From the NCBI RefSeq assembly GCF_011682235.2, contig NZ_CP076718.1:1890058-1954057 (forward strand): a stretch of 64,000 nt of DNA. The letters run 5' to 3'. Below the pieces are notes generated by a model. The model had not been told where the DNA came from. It ran no database searches and saw only the letters and a list, made by a program, of their open reading frames with translations. The translations under genes and the position numbers were made by a program. The stretch is from Rhodocaloribacter litoris. Its GTDB lineage: Bacteria; Bacteroidota; Rhodothermia; Rhodothermales; ISCAR-4553. Numbering within the stretch: position 1 is the first letter of the stretch; every line of letters starts with the position of its first letter. This document shows, in pieces, positions 56,726 to 64,000 of the stretch.

Positions 56726-59293
56726 TCACACGCCGGAGAAAAGGTCGCCCGTGCGGCGAGGCGGGGCGAGGCCGAAGTGCTCGTAGGCGCGGGGGGTTGC
56801 CACCCGGCCCAGGCGGGTCCGCTCCATGAATCCTTCCTGGATGAGGTACGGTTCATAGACCTCCTCGATGGTGCCGGCATCCTCGCCCACCGAGACCGAC
56901 AGGTTCGCCAGGCCGGTGGGGCCGCCCCCGAACTTGTCGATGAGGGTCAGCAGGATGCGCTTGTCCATCTCGTCGAGGCCGGCTTCGTCCACGTTGAGCG
57001 CGTGCAGGGCCCGGTCGGCGATGGCGAAGGTGATGCGCCCGTCCCCTTCCACTTCGGCGAAGTCGCGGGTGCGGCGCAGCAGCCGGTTGGCGATGCGGGG
57101 CGTGCCCCGGCTGCGCCGGGCGATCTCGTAGGCGCCGTCGTCGGTGATGGCGACGCCGAGGATCCGTGCCGAGCGCAGCACGATCTCGCGGAGCAGGTCG
57201 GCGGTGTAATAGTCGTACCGGAAGTCGATGCCGAAGCGGGCCCGCAGCGGCGCCGTGAGCAGCCCCTTGCGCGTGGTCGCCCCGATGAGGGTGAACGGCG
57301 GCAGGCTGATCTTGATGCTGCGGGCGTTGGGGCCGCTGTCGATGAGGATGTCGATGCGGTAGTCCTCCATCGCCGAGTAGAGGTATTCCTCGACGACCGG
57401 GGGCAGGCGGTGGATCTCGTCGATGAAGAGCACGTCGCCCTCGTTCAGGTTCGTCAGCAGCCCGGCGATGCTGGCGGGCTTGTCGAGCACCGGCCCGCTG
57501 GTGGTCTTGATCGCCGCGCCCATCTCCTCGGCGATGATGTGGGCGAGCGTGGTGTTATGACAGAAGAACCCGTTGGCGACAAACGAATGCGTTCCCGGCA
57601 CCACGAAGTCATAGGCATCCGCTTCCGAGGGCTCGACCTCGGCCACGCGATCCCAGCACAGCCGGGGGTTCATCAGGGCCACCAGCCGGTCGTATTCAGG
57701 CTCCTTCCGAACGTCGGGTGGCAGAAGCCCGAGCAGCTGCCCGATCCGCTGCCGGGTCATCGCCCGTTTTTCCCGTTTCACCCGCTCGAAAGCCCGGTGT
57801 ACCGGCCGGGGCTGAGGACGGGATTTTTCAAGCAGGGAACGGAGCAGGGCGGGCGCGCCGGGCACGAGATCCGTCTTGCTCCACCCCCGGCGTGCCGGCA
57901 TGCACGAAGCCCGGGCCTGCTTCTGGGGTAACCTGAACCCGACGGTGCGGTAAAAACGCACGGCGTCCTTGCCCCCGATGAACAGACTCCAGAAGGGCCT
58001 ACCGGCCCGGTGTTTCCGGTGACGGTAGGCGATGATGCCCAGCCCCGCAAGCAGGATCTGCACCTGCTTCGACAGTTGTTCCGAGCGCGTGCCCAGTTCG
58101 ATGCCGTCTTTTCGTGCGTGGCCGTCTGCATCGAAAAGACCCTGCAGGAAGCCGATCATCACTTCGGGCGGGCTGCTGAGCACGGCATGGGGGACGACCT
58201 TGTCCGCTGCGCTGGCGGCCCGGAGACCGAACGCCGCACAAACACGGCCCACGTTTTTGCTGAATCGCAGGGAAGCGGTGCGGTTCCGGTAGCGGTGTAC
58301 GACCGGTTTACAACCGAAGTGCGTTTCGCTGATGCGCCGCAGCTCGGCCTGCAAAACGGGATCGTTGCAGGTGATGGTGAAGGCCGGGTAAGCCGCTCCT
58401 TTTTCGATATGCCCGTCCCCGATCACGACGCCCAGCAAATAGGCCAGGTCGGCGTCGAGCGTGATGCGTTGCTGCCAGCGAGGGGGTAGACCCCCCACCG
58501 GATCCTGTGGAGCGTGTCGGCCTGTCAGGCGTCGCCCATCCGCAAGCGGCAGGCCCAGCCGATGGGCCGCCTGCACGGGCGTCGGTGTGTTGTGGGCACC
58601 GCTGAGGGCGGCGTAGGCGTTGCGCAGTTCGATGCCGGTCGGGGAGCGGTGAAACCGGAGGCTCAGGTGCTCATGCAACCGCCGGATCGTGATATCCATG
58701 CGACGCCGCCGGTCCCGGGGCGCGTCCGGTAGCCAGGTCGCGTAGTGGAAACGACCCGGGACCTTCAGGCCACACCCGATGGCCACGAAGTCCTCCCGTG
58801 TGAGTTGGTCGAGGCGTTTCCATTGTGGTCCTTCTGAGGTGGCCACAAGAACGGGATGGTGCGGCGTTCCTTCCAGTTCGAAGCCGGCCCGGGTCCGGAC
58901 CCGGAGGGTGGGCACCCGCCCGCTGTAGTAGACGAGGGTGGCCGGTTCCAGGCCATTCAGGCCGTACACGGTCGCATCAGCCGGACGATGATCGTCGGGT
59001 TCCATGTCGTCGGGCAGGAGCGACCGAAATTCGACCCATCCATCTTCTGTGAGGACAAGGCTGTCCGGGGTGATGCATTTACCTAACCCCGGCGGCCCCG
59101 AGAGCAGGACGTGGTCGAGCGTCTCGCCGCGCTGGAGCGCCGCCGTCATGAAAACCCGCAGGTTGTCCTTGATCTGCTGCTGGCCCACGAACTCGTCGAG
59201 GCGGGTGGGCCGGAGGGCTTTCTCGAGGTCCTCCTCGCCGCGAAACGGGCGGGGGGCGAGGGCATCCGAACGGGACGACATACGGTCTGGCAT
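56726..59293 (-). CDS. ruvB: Holliday junction helicase RuvB interrupted in frame by an intein
   Basis: The 855-residue precursor contains RuvB (347 residues after splicing) and a 508-residue intein. The N-extein (1-72) has [19 protein letters not shown] and the start of Walker A, SGPPGLGK. The C-extein (581-855) resumes [12 protein letters not shown] and shows Walker [10 protein letters not shown], sensor GATTRKG, the Arg finger region RFGIDF and the winged helix ending in LFSGV. RuvB drives branch migration with RuvA. Without splicing the P-loop is broken, so activity depends on the intein. ATG 59293 is chosen; ATG 59281 is also possible. A dyad overlaps its putative -35. Confidence 0.93.
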   Translation of the reverse strand: MPDRMSSRSDALAPRPFRGEEDLEKALRPTRLDEFVGQQQIKDNLRVFMTAALQRGETLDHVLLSGPPGLGKCITPDSLVLTEDGWVEFRSLLPDDMEPDDHRPADATVYGLNGLEPATLVYYSGRVPTLRVRTRAGFELEGTPHHPVLVATSEGPQWKRLDQLTREDFVAIGCGLKVPGRFHYATWLPDAPRDRRRRMDITIRRLHEHLSLRFHRSPTGIELRNAYAALSGAHNTPTPVQAAHRLGLPLADGRRLTGRHAPQDPVGGLPPRWQQRITLDADLAYLLGVVIGDGHIEKGAAYPAFTITCNDPVLQAELRRISETHFGCKPVVHRYRNRTASLRFSKNVGRVCAAFGLRAASAADKVVPHAVLSSPPEVMIGFLQGLFDADGHARKDGIELGTRSEQLSKQVQILLAGLGIIAYRHRKHRAGRPFWSLFIGGKDAVRFYRTVGFRLPQKQARASCMPARRGWSKTDLVPGAPALLRSLLEKSRPQPRPVHRAFERVKREKRAMTRQRIGQLLGLLPPDVRKEPEYDRLVALMNPRLCWDRVAEVEPSEADAYDFVVPGTHSFVANGFFCHNTTLAHIIAEEMGAAIKTTSGPVLDKPASIAGLLTNLNEGDVLFIDEIHRLPPVVEEYLYSAMEDYRIDILIDSGPNARSIKISLPPFTLIGATTRKGLLTAPLRARFGIDFRYDYYTADLLREIVLRSARILGVAITDDGAYEIARRSRGTPRIANRLLRRTRDFAEVEGDGRITFAIADRALHALNVDEAGLDEMDKRILLTLIDKFGGGPTGLANLSVSVGEDAGTIEEVYEPYLIQEGFMERTRLGRVATPRAYEHFGLAPPRRTGDLFSGV
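57554..59077 (-). mobile_element. RuvB intein with LAGLIDADG homing endonuclease
   Basis: Precursor residues 73-580. The intein starts with Cys ([17 protein letters not shown]) and ends in His-Asn ([16 protein letters not shown]), with Thr as +1 residue, so all residues for class 1 splicing are present. Block B is seen in [10 protein letters not shown]. Two LAGLIDADG motifs lie at intein residues ~211-222 ([12 protein letters not shown]) and ~308-319 ([12 protein letters not shown]), each with the catalytic acid, so the endonuclease looks intact and the element potentially mobile. It sits between Lys and Thr of Walker A. The base composition seems slightly lower in GC than the exteins. Confidence 0.93.
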
Positions 59294-59366
59294 CTGAGCT
59301 TCAGGAAACCCCGGCACGGCCCGCGCCCCCGTTGCCGGAGGCGTCGCGCCGGGTAGTCGAGGGGAC

Positions 59367-59400
59367 AAGATACGAACCGGCACTGACAGGCCCCTGTCAG
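59367..59400 (-). promoter_or_regulatory. ruvB promoter with an 18-bp operator-like palindrome
   Basis: On the minus strand TATCTT (59372-59367) is a possible -10. The perfect palindrome CTGACAGGCCCCTGTCAG (59383-59400) covers the expected -35, the classical position for repression. It could be a DNA-damage operator, but LexA boxes of this group are not known to me. Confidence 0.4.
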
Positions 59401-59486
59401 CCCCGGTGAGGCCGGGGCAACGCTTTTGATACGCCCGTCGGAGCCGATAATTCCCCCGGAAATAACCGCCTTTTATCGCGAGCCGG

Positions 59487-59517
59487 TTGACAAACCGCGC
59501 CGGGTATTCTACGTTTG
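59487..59517 (+). promoter_or_regulatory. Bacteroidota-type promoter, leaderless start of DUF3109-rpoN
   Basis: TTGACA (59487-59492) and TACGTTTG (59510-59517) match TTG-N20-TAnnTTTG perfectly. The start codon ATG 59525 begins eight bases after the box, where transcription should start, so the mRNA would be leaderless. Confidence 0.55.
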
Positions 59518-59524
59518 AGGCATC

Positions 59525-60118
59525 ATGTTTGCTGTAGACCACATCCTCATTTCCGACGACCTGCTCGACGCGCCGTTCTCCTGCCTGCTCGGCGCGTGCC
59601 GGGGCGGGTGTTGCGTGCACGGCGAGTCCGGGGCCCCGCTCGAACCCGGGGAACGGGCTCTCCTCGAAGCCGCCCTGCCCCGGGTGCGCAAGTATCTTAC
59701 GCCCGAAGCCCTGGCCGTCATCGAACGCGACGGCGTGTGGGAAGAGGTGGAACCGGGTGCCTACGCCACCACCTGCGTCGACGGCGCCGCCTGCGTCTTC
59801 GTCACCTACGACGGCCCCGTCGCCAAATGCGCCCTGCAGAAAGCCTACCTCGCCGGCCGCATCGACTTTCCCAAGCCGATCTCCTGCCACCTCTTCCCGG
59901 TACGGGTGCAGACCTACGGCGACATCGAGGTGCTCAACTACGAACAGGTGCCGCTCTGCGAAGCCGCCCGCAAACATGGCCGCCGTCACAACGTTCAACT
60001 GGTAGATTTCCTGCGCGAACCGCTCGTGCGCAAATATGGAATGGACTGGTATGAAAAATTCCGGCTGGCCTGGACGCAACGCCGCGACGCCCTCGCGCCG
60101 GCCTCGCGACCGGGCTAG
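59525..60118 (+). CDS. DUF3109 cysteine-rich protein
   Basis: The 197-residue protein has the DUF3109 signature: [35 protein letters not shown], a later [21 protein letters not shown] and [10 protein letters not shown]. The conserved cysteines probably bind a metal or Fe-S cluster, as in related YkgJ-type proteins, but function is unknown. The start is certain because the family begins directly with this motif. It is 20 bases upstream of rpoN, so both share the promoter at 59487. Confidence 0.85.
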   Translation: MFAVDHILISDDLLDAPFSCLLGACRGGCCVHGESGAPLEPGERALLEAALPRVRKYLTPEALAVIERDGVWEEVEPGAYATTCVDGAACVFVTYDGPVAKCALQKAYLAGRIDFPKPISCHLFPVRVQTYGDIEVLNYEQVPLCEAARKHGRRHNVQLVDFLREPLVRKYGMDWYEKFRLAWTQRRDALAPASRPG

Positions 60119-60138
60119 CCGACGCCCGTGAGATCGTC

Positions 60139-61650
60139 ATGCTCAACCTCCAGCAAAAACAGACGCTTCAGCAGAAGCTCTCTCCCCAGCAGATTCAATA
60201 TATCAAGCTGCTGCAACTGCCCACGCTTGCGCTCGAACAGCGGATCAAGGCCGAACTGGAGGCCAACCCGCTGCTGGAAGAGGGAGAGGAAGACGAGGAA
60301 CTCCAGGAGCTGGAAGACAACCTGGAGAGCGAGGAGCCCCAGGAGGCCGCAGACACCGCCGGCGAGGAGGAGACGGCGGAAGAACCCGAGATCGACAAGG
60401 AGGAAGAATACGACTGGGACGAATACCTCAACAGCGCAGACGACCTCTACGGCTACAAGGCCCGCGTCGACCAGCCGGACGAGGAGGACCGGCGCGAGTT
60501 GCCCATGCCCGCCCGCGTCAGCATGACCGAGCACCTCATGGACCAGCTCCTCTTTCTCGATCTGGACGAAACCGACACCCTCATCGCCGAACAGATCATC
60601 GGCTCCATCGACGAGGACGGGTACCTCCGCCGCCCCCTCGAATCCATCATCGACGACATTGCCTTCAACCACGGCGTCCTGCCCACGGAGGACGACGTCG
60701 AGCGCGTGCTCCGGCGCATCCAGCGGCTCGATCCCCCCGGCATCGCCGCACGCGACCTGCGCGAATGCCTCCTCGTGCAGCTCGAACTGATGGACGAAGA
60801 CACCCCCGGCCGCGACGTCGCCCGCCGCATGCTGCAAGAGGCGTACAAAGCCTTCACCATGAAGCACTTCGACGCCATCATGAAGAAGCTCGGCGTCTCG
60901 GGCGAAGAGCTCAAGGAAGCCTACGACCTCATCCAGCGGCTCAACCCCAAACCCGGCGAAGGCGAGTTCACCCCCACGCAGAACTACATCACACCCGACT
61001 TCACCGTCCGCTACATCGACGGGGAATTCATCATCTCGCTCAACAGCGGCAACGCCCCGCAGCTGCGCATCTCCCGGCAATACCGCCAGATGCTCGAAAA
61101 GCTCTCCGCCGCCCAGAAAAAGGGGCACCGCGAAAACGGTATCGACGCCGAGACGAAAGCCTTCCTCAAAAGCAAACTCGAATCCGCCCGCTGGTTCATC
61201 AACTCCATCAACCAGCGGCGCCAGACGATGCTCAAGGTGATGCACGCCATCGTGCAACTGCAGGAAGACTTCTTCAAGTTCGGGGAAGGGTACCTCAAGC
61301 CGATGATCCTCAAGGACGTCGCCGAGTTGATCGACATGGACATCTCGACCGTCAGCCGCGTCGTCAACGGCAAATACGTGCAGTGCGACTTCGGGGTCTA
61401 TGAACTCAAGTACTTCTTCTCCGAGGGCCTGACGACCGAGAGCGGCGAGGAGGTGTCGAACAAGGAGGTCAAGGCGATCATCGAGAGCATCATCGCCGGC
61501 GAAGACAAGAAGAAACCCCTTTCGGACCAGAAGATCGCCAAGATGCTGGAGAAGCGGGGCTTCAAGATTGCCCGCCGGACGGTGACGAAATACCGCGAGC
61601 AACTGGGCATTCCCGTGGCACGGCTTCGCAAAGAGATCGTGCTGCAGTAA
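60139..61650 (+). CDS. rpoN: RNA polymerase sigma-54 factor
   Basis: The 503-residue protein has region I (LQQKQTLQQKLSPQQIQYIK, Gln-rich, contacts activators), a very acidic region II (~47-105, nearly all Glu/Asp), the core-binding domain (~120-320; LDPPGIAARDLRECL) and the DNA-binding part with the RpoN box ARRTVTKYRE near 485. It directs RNA polymerase to -24/-12 promoters opened by AAA+ activators, none of which is in this window. It is likely co-transcribed with DUF3109. Confidence 0.95.
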   Translation: MLNLQQKQTLQQKLSPQQIQYIKLLQLPTLALEQRIKAELEANPLLEEGEEDEELQELEDNLESEEPQEAADTAGEEETAEEPEIDKEEEYDWDEYLNSADDLYGYKARVDQPDEEDRRELPMPARVSMTEHLMDQLLFLDLDETDTLIAEQIIGSIDEDGYLRRPLESIIDDIAFNHGVLPTEDDVERVLRRIQRLDPPGIAARDLRECLLVQLELMDEDTPGRDVARRMLQEAYKAFTMKHFDAIMKKLGVSGEELKEAYDLIQRLNPKPGEGEFTPTQNYITPDFTVRYIDGEFIISLNSGNAPQLRISRQYRQMLEKLSAAQKKGHRENGIDAETKAFLKSKLESARWFINSINQRRQTMLKVMHAIVQLQEDFFKFGEGYLKPMILKDVAELIDMDISTVSRVVNGKYVQCDFGVYELKYFFSEGLTTESGEEVSNKEVKAIIESIIAGEDKKKPLSDQKIAKMLEKRGFKIARRTVTKYREQLGIPVARLRKEIVLQ

Positions 61651-61692
61651 GAAGGCGCCACGGGCATTCTTTTCACCGGCGTTGTCCGACGC

Positions 61693-63285
61693 ATGACCTT
61701 TTCGCTTCCGGCACGAAGTGCTGCGGCGCTGGCGCTGGTCTACTTTCTGCTGGCGCTTCTGTCGATCACGCTGGCGACGCGTGCCGGGTATGTGGCGTTC
61801 ATCTGGCCGCCCGTGGCCGTCCTGCTGGGGGTGTTGCTGCGGAGCACACCGGCCCGGTGGCCGCTGTTCCTGGGAGCCTGTTTCGTCGCCGACGTGGCCG
61901 CCAACCTGCTCCTGGGCGGGACCCTGCCCGCGACGCTGGGGCTGGCCGCGGGCAGCCTGGCGGAGGTGTTGCCGGGTGCCTGGCTGCTGCAGCGGCACTT
62001 CGGGCGGCCCTTCCGCCTGACGACCCTGCCCGCGGCGCTGGGCTTCCTGCTGGTGGCCTGCCTGACGCCCCTGCCGGGCGCCCTCCTCGGTGCGACGGTC
62101 CTCCACGCGGCCCTGGGAGCCCCCTGGCTGGAGGCCCTGCGCATCTGGTGGGCCTCGACGGCGCTGGCGATGATCATCGTGGCACCGGTCCTGCTGACCT
62201 GGACGCCCGCGGCCGGGGCCGTCTTCCGCCGGCGCCACGCCGCGCTCGAAGCGGCGGGCCTCGTCCTGCTCCTCCTGGCGACGACGACCTTCGTCTTCAC
62301 TCGCCCCTTCACCCCCCTGCTGTTCCTGCTGCTGCCGCTGCTGATCTGGGGTGCGCTGCGCTTCGGACCGGCCGGCCACAGCCTGACCGCGCTGCTCCTC
62401 ACCACCGCTGCGCTGGCATGGACGTATGCCGGTCACGGCCCCATCGCCGCGACCGGCGCCGCACCGGCCCTGCAGGCGCACCTCCTGCAACTTTTCCTCA
62501 CCTCCATCGCCGCGCCGTCGCTCCTCGTCGCCGTGATCGTCACGGCCCTGCGCCGGAGCGCGGTGGAACGGGAACGGCTCATCCACACCCTGGAAAGCCA
62601 GAAAGCCGAGCTGGAGCGCTTCGCCTACACCATCTCGCACGAGCTGAAGACGCCGCTCGTCACGATCACCGGCTTTGCCGGGCTGATCCGCGACGACCTG
62701 GCCCGTGCCGACACCGTGCGGGCCGAAGACGACCTCTCGATCATCGAACAGGCCGCCCGGACGATGCAGCAGTCCCTCGATCACCTGCTCGAGCTGACCC
62801 GCCTGGGGCGACCCATAGGCGCCCCCCGGCGCGTCCGCCTGCGCGACCTCGTCGACGACGCCCTGGCGACCGTCGCCGCACGCATCGAACAGAAGGGCGC
62901 CACCATCCTCGTGGCCGACGACCTGCCCACCGTCCGGGGCGATCCCCAGCGCCTGCGCGAGGTGCTGACCATTCTGCTCGACAATGCCCTCAAGTTCACC
63001 AAACCCTCGGAAGCGCCCCGGATCGAGATCGGCGCCCGGCCGGCCAACCCGCACCCCGTTTGCTTCGTGAAAGACAACGGCACCGGCATCGAACCCGTCT
63101 ATCACGAGCGGGTCTTCGATCTGTTCGAGCGGCTGGAGGCCACCCACGAGGGAGCCGGGGCGGGCCTGGCCCTGGCCCGGCGCATCGTCGAGGCCCACGG
63201 CGGCCGCATCTGGATCGAGTCGGCGGGACGGGGACGGGGCACGACGGTCTGCTTCAGCCTGCCCCTCGAATCTTCCGGGAAATAG
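61693..63285 (+). CDS. MASE1-domain sensor histidine kinase
   Basis: The 530-residue protein has an N-terminal MASE1 membrane sensor (~8-295, eight hydrophobic helices, with AGYVAFIWPPVAVLLGVLLR) followed by HisKA (phospho-His in TISHELKTPLVTI, about residue 317) and HATPase_c (N box LLDNALKFTKPSE, G1 VKDNGTGIEPVY, F box VFDLFERLE, G2 GAGAGLALARR). It is a complete, active-looking kinase without a receiver domain or adjacent response regulator, hence an orphan. The stimulus is unknown. It follows rpoN by 42 bases and may be read through from it. Confidence 0.88.
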   Translation: MTFSLPARSAAALALVYFLLALLSITLATRAGYVAFIWPPVAVLLGVLLRSTPARWPLFLGACFVADVAANLLLGGTLPATLGLAAGSLAEVLPGAWLLQRHFGRPFRLTTLPAALGFLLVACLTPLPGALLGATVLHAALGAPWLEALRIWWASTALAMIIVAPVLLTWTPAAGAVFRRRHAALEAAGLVLLLLATTTFVFTRPFTPLLFLLLPLLIWGALRFGPAGHSLTALLLTTAALAWTYAGHGPIAATGAAPALQAHLLQLFLTSIAAPSLLVAVIVTALRRSAVERERLIHTLESQKAELERFAYTISHELKTPLVTITGFAGLIRDDLARADTVRAEDDLSIIEQAARTMQQSLDHLLELTRLGRPIGAPRRVRLRDLVDDALATVAARIEQKGATILVADDLPTVRGDPQRLREVLTILLDNALKFTKPSEAPRIEIGARPANPHPVCFVKDNGTGIEPVYHERVFDLFERLEATHEGAGAGLALARRIVEAHGGRIWIESAGRGRGTTVCFSLPLESSGK

Positions 63286-63402
63286 GGGGAAGCGCGGCGC
63301 CGGCACGTTGGGATTGCCCGGCCGGCACCGTACCTTGACGCATGGAAGCGCTTCGGTCCGCTTCCGAAATGCCCGTCAAACCACGCTCCGGGAGGTGACC
63401 CG

Positions 63403-64000
63403 ATGGACCTGCTGCACGCCCCGCGCCTGCAACCCTTCGGCCCGCGCTCGCAGCGGGAAGCCCTGCTCGAACGGCTCCGGCCCGAATTCTACGGGCTCGA
63501 CACCGAGTACGAACTGGCCGACGGCCGGCGCGCCCGCCGCATCTACCTGGACAGCGCCGCCTCCAACCTGCGCCTGAAGGTCGCCGACGCCATCGTGCAC
63601 CGGGCGCTGGCCCACTACGCCAACACGCACTCGCAGCTCCACTTCGGCGCCCGCATCATGACGGCGCTCTACCACCAGGCCCACCGGATCGTGCTCGACT
63701 TCGTGGGGGCCGACGACGCCTACACCGCCGTCTTCCACGGCAACGGGGTCACGGGCTGCATCAACCGGATGGCACGGGTGCTGGCGCACAAACGACCCGA
63801 GCGCGACGTGGTCATCACCACGCTGATGGAGCACCACGCCAACGACCTGCCCCACCGCAAGCACGCCGGGAAGGTGGTGCACGTGCCGCTCGAGCACGAC
63901 CCCGACGGTGAGGCGGGGCGCGTCGACCTGGAAGCCCTGGCCGAAGCCATCGAGGCCCACGCCGACCGGCTCAACTACGTGGCCATCACCTGCGCCTCGA
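63403..64000 (+). CDS. class V aminotransferase / cysteine desulfurase-like, N-terminal part (truncated by window)
   Basis: The frame runs off the window end after 199 residues. IYLDSAASNLRLKVADAI, then FHGNGVTGCINRMAR and TTLMEHHANDLPHRKHAG match the N-terminal half of the SufS/NifS fold, where the EHHAN histidine stacks on PLP. The Schiff-base lysine lies beyond the window. GGAGG sits eight bases before ATG 63403. It is the second class V enzyme in this window. Whether it is a true desulfurase cannot be judged without the C-terminal cysteine loop. Confidence 0.8.
   Translation, partial: MDLLHAPRLQPFGPRSQREALLERLRPEFYGLDTEYELADGRRARRIYLDSAASNLRLKVADAIVHRALAHYANTHSQLHFGARIMTALYHQAHRIVLDFVGADDAYTAVFHGNGVTGCINRMARVLAHKRPERDVVITTLMEHHANDLPHRKHAGKVVHVPLEHDPDGEAGRVDLEALAEAIEAHADRLNYVAITCAS

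Noticed and set aside
61693-63285. The MASE1 histidine kinase as partner of the regulator at 37437-38405
   Set aside because: The two are 23 kb apart and the regulator lacks an acceptor Asp, so pairing would be speculation.

Overview
The window is high-GC (about two thirds by eye), densely coding bacterial chromosome. It most resembles a Rhodothermales/Rhodothermaceae member (Rhodothermota, Bacteroidota side). The evidence is: at least four secreted proteins ending in NYPNPF-type (type A, T9SS-style) C-terminal sorting domains; TonB-dependent receptor, OmpA and OprB-type outer-membrane proteins, so a Gram-negative envelope; and a promoter of the Bacteroidota form TTG-N20-TAnnTTTG. I saw no rRNA, tRNA, IS element or CRISPR array. 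The assignment is inference from gene content, not a database match.

Layout. 0-6.5 kb: end of a metallophosphoesterase gene, a DUF1800/DUF1501 secretion-type pair, two WG-repeat lipoproteins. 6.6-16.4 kb: trmH, a LolA-like secreted protein, an SDR, a TRAP solute-binding protein with a LOG-family hydrolase, a PLP trans-sulfuration enzyme with an Lrp regulator, DinB-like and esterase genes, a TonB receptor. 16.7-25 kb: TRAP permease pair, DUF1028, DUF493, SprA-related protein, a glutamine-amidotransferase remnant, an S9 peptidase and an FG-GAP repeat protein. 25-33.5 kb: KtrAB potassium uptake with a class V aminotransferase, YbjN-like protein, amidohydrolase, tiny sorting-domain protein, flavin disulfide reductase.

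33.5-42.5 kb looks like one envelope island and is the most unusual part. It has an OprB porin, a five-gene Asp23/AmaP/DUF2273-type set (best known from Gram-positives), an OmpR/PhoB-type regulator whose receiver lacks the phospho-acceptor Asp, and a lipoprotein / multi-barrel / OmpA cluster. TTTAA boxes repeated every 11 bp lie in front of the porin, in front of both Asp23 transcription units and between the regulator and the barrel cluster. This suggests a single regulon (inference).

42.6-64 kb is mostly housekeeping: dciA-like, fabF-acpP, metK, a large M36 metallopeptidase, ahcY, CAP protein, ferredoxin, mgsA, ruvB, DUF3109, rpoN, a MASE1 histidine kinase and the start of a class V aminotransferase. 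metK, ahcY and the trans-sulfuration enzyme together touch the methionine/SAM cycle. ruvB carries a 508-residue intein with a LAGLIDADG endonuclease inserted exactly in the Walker A P-loop.
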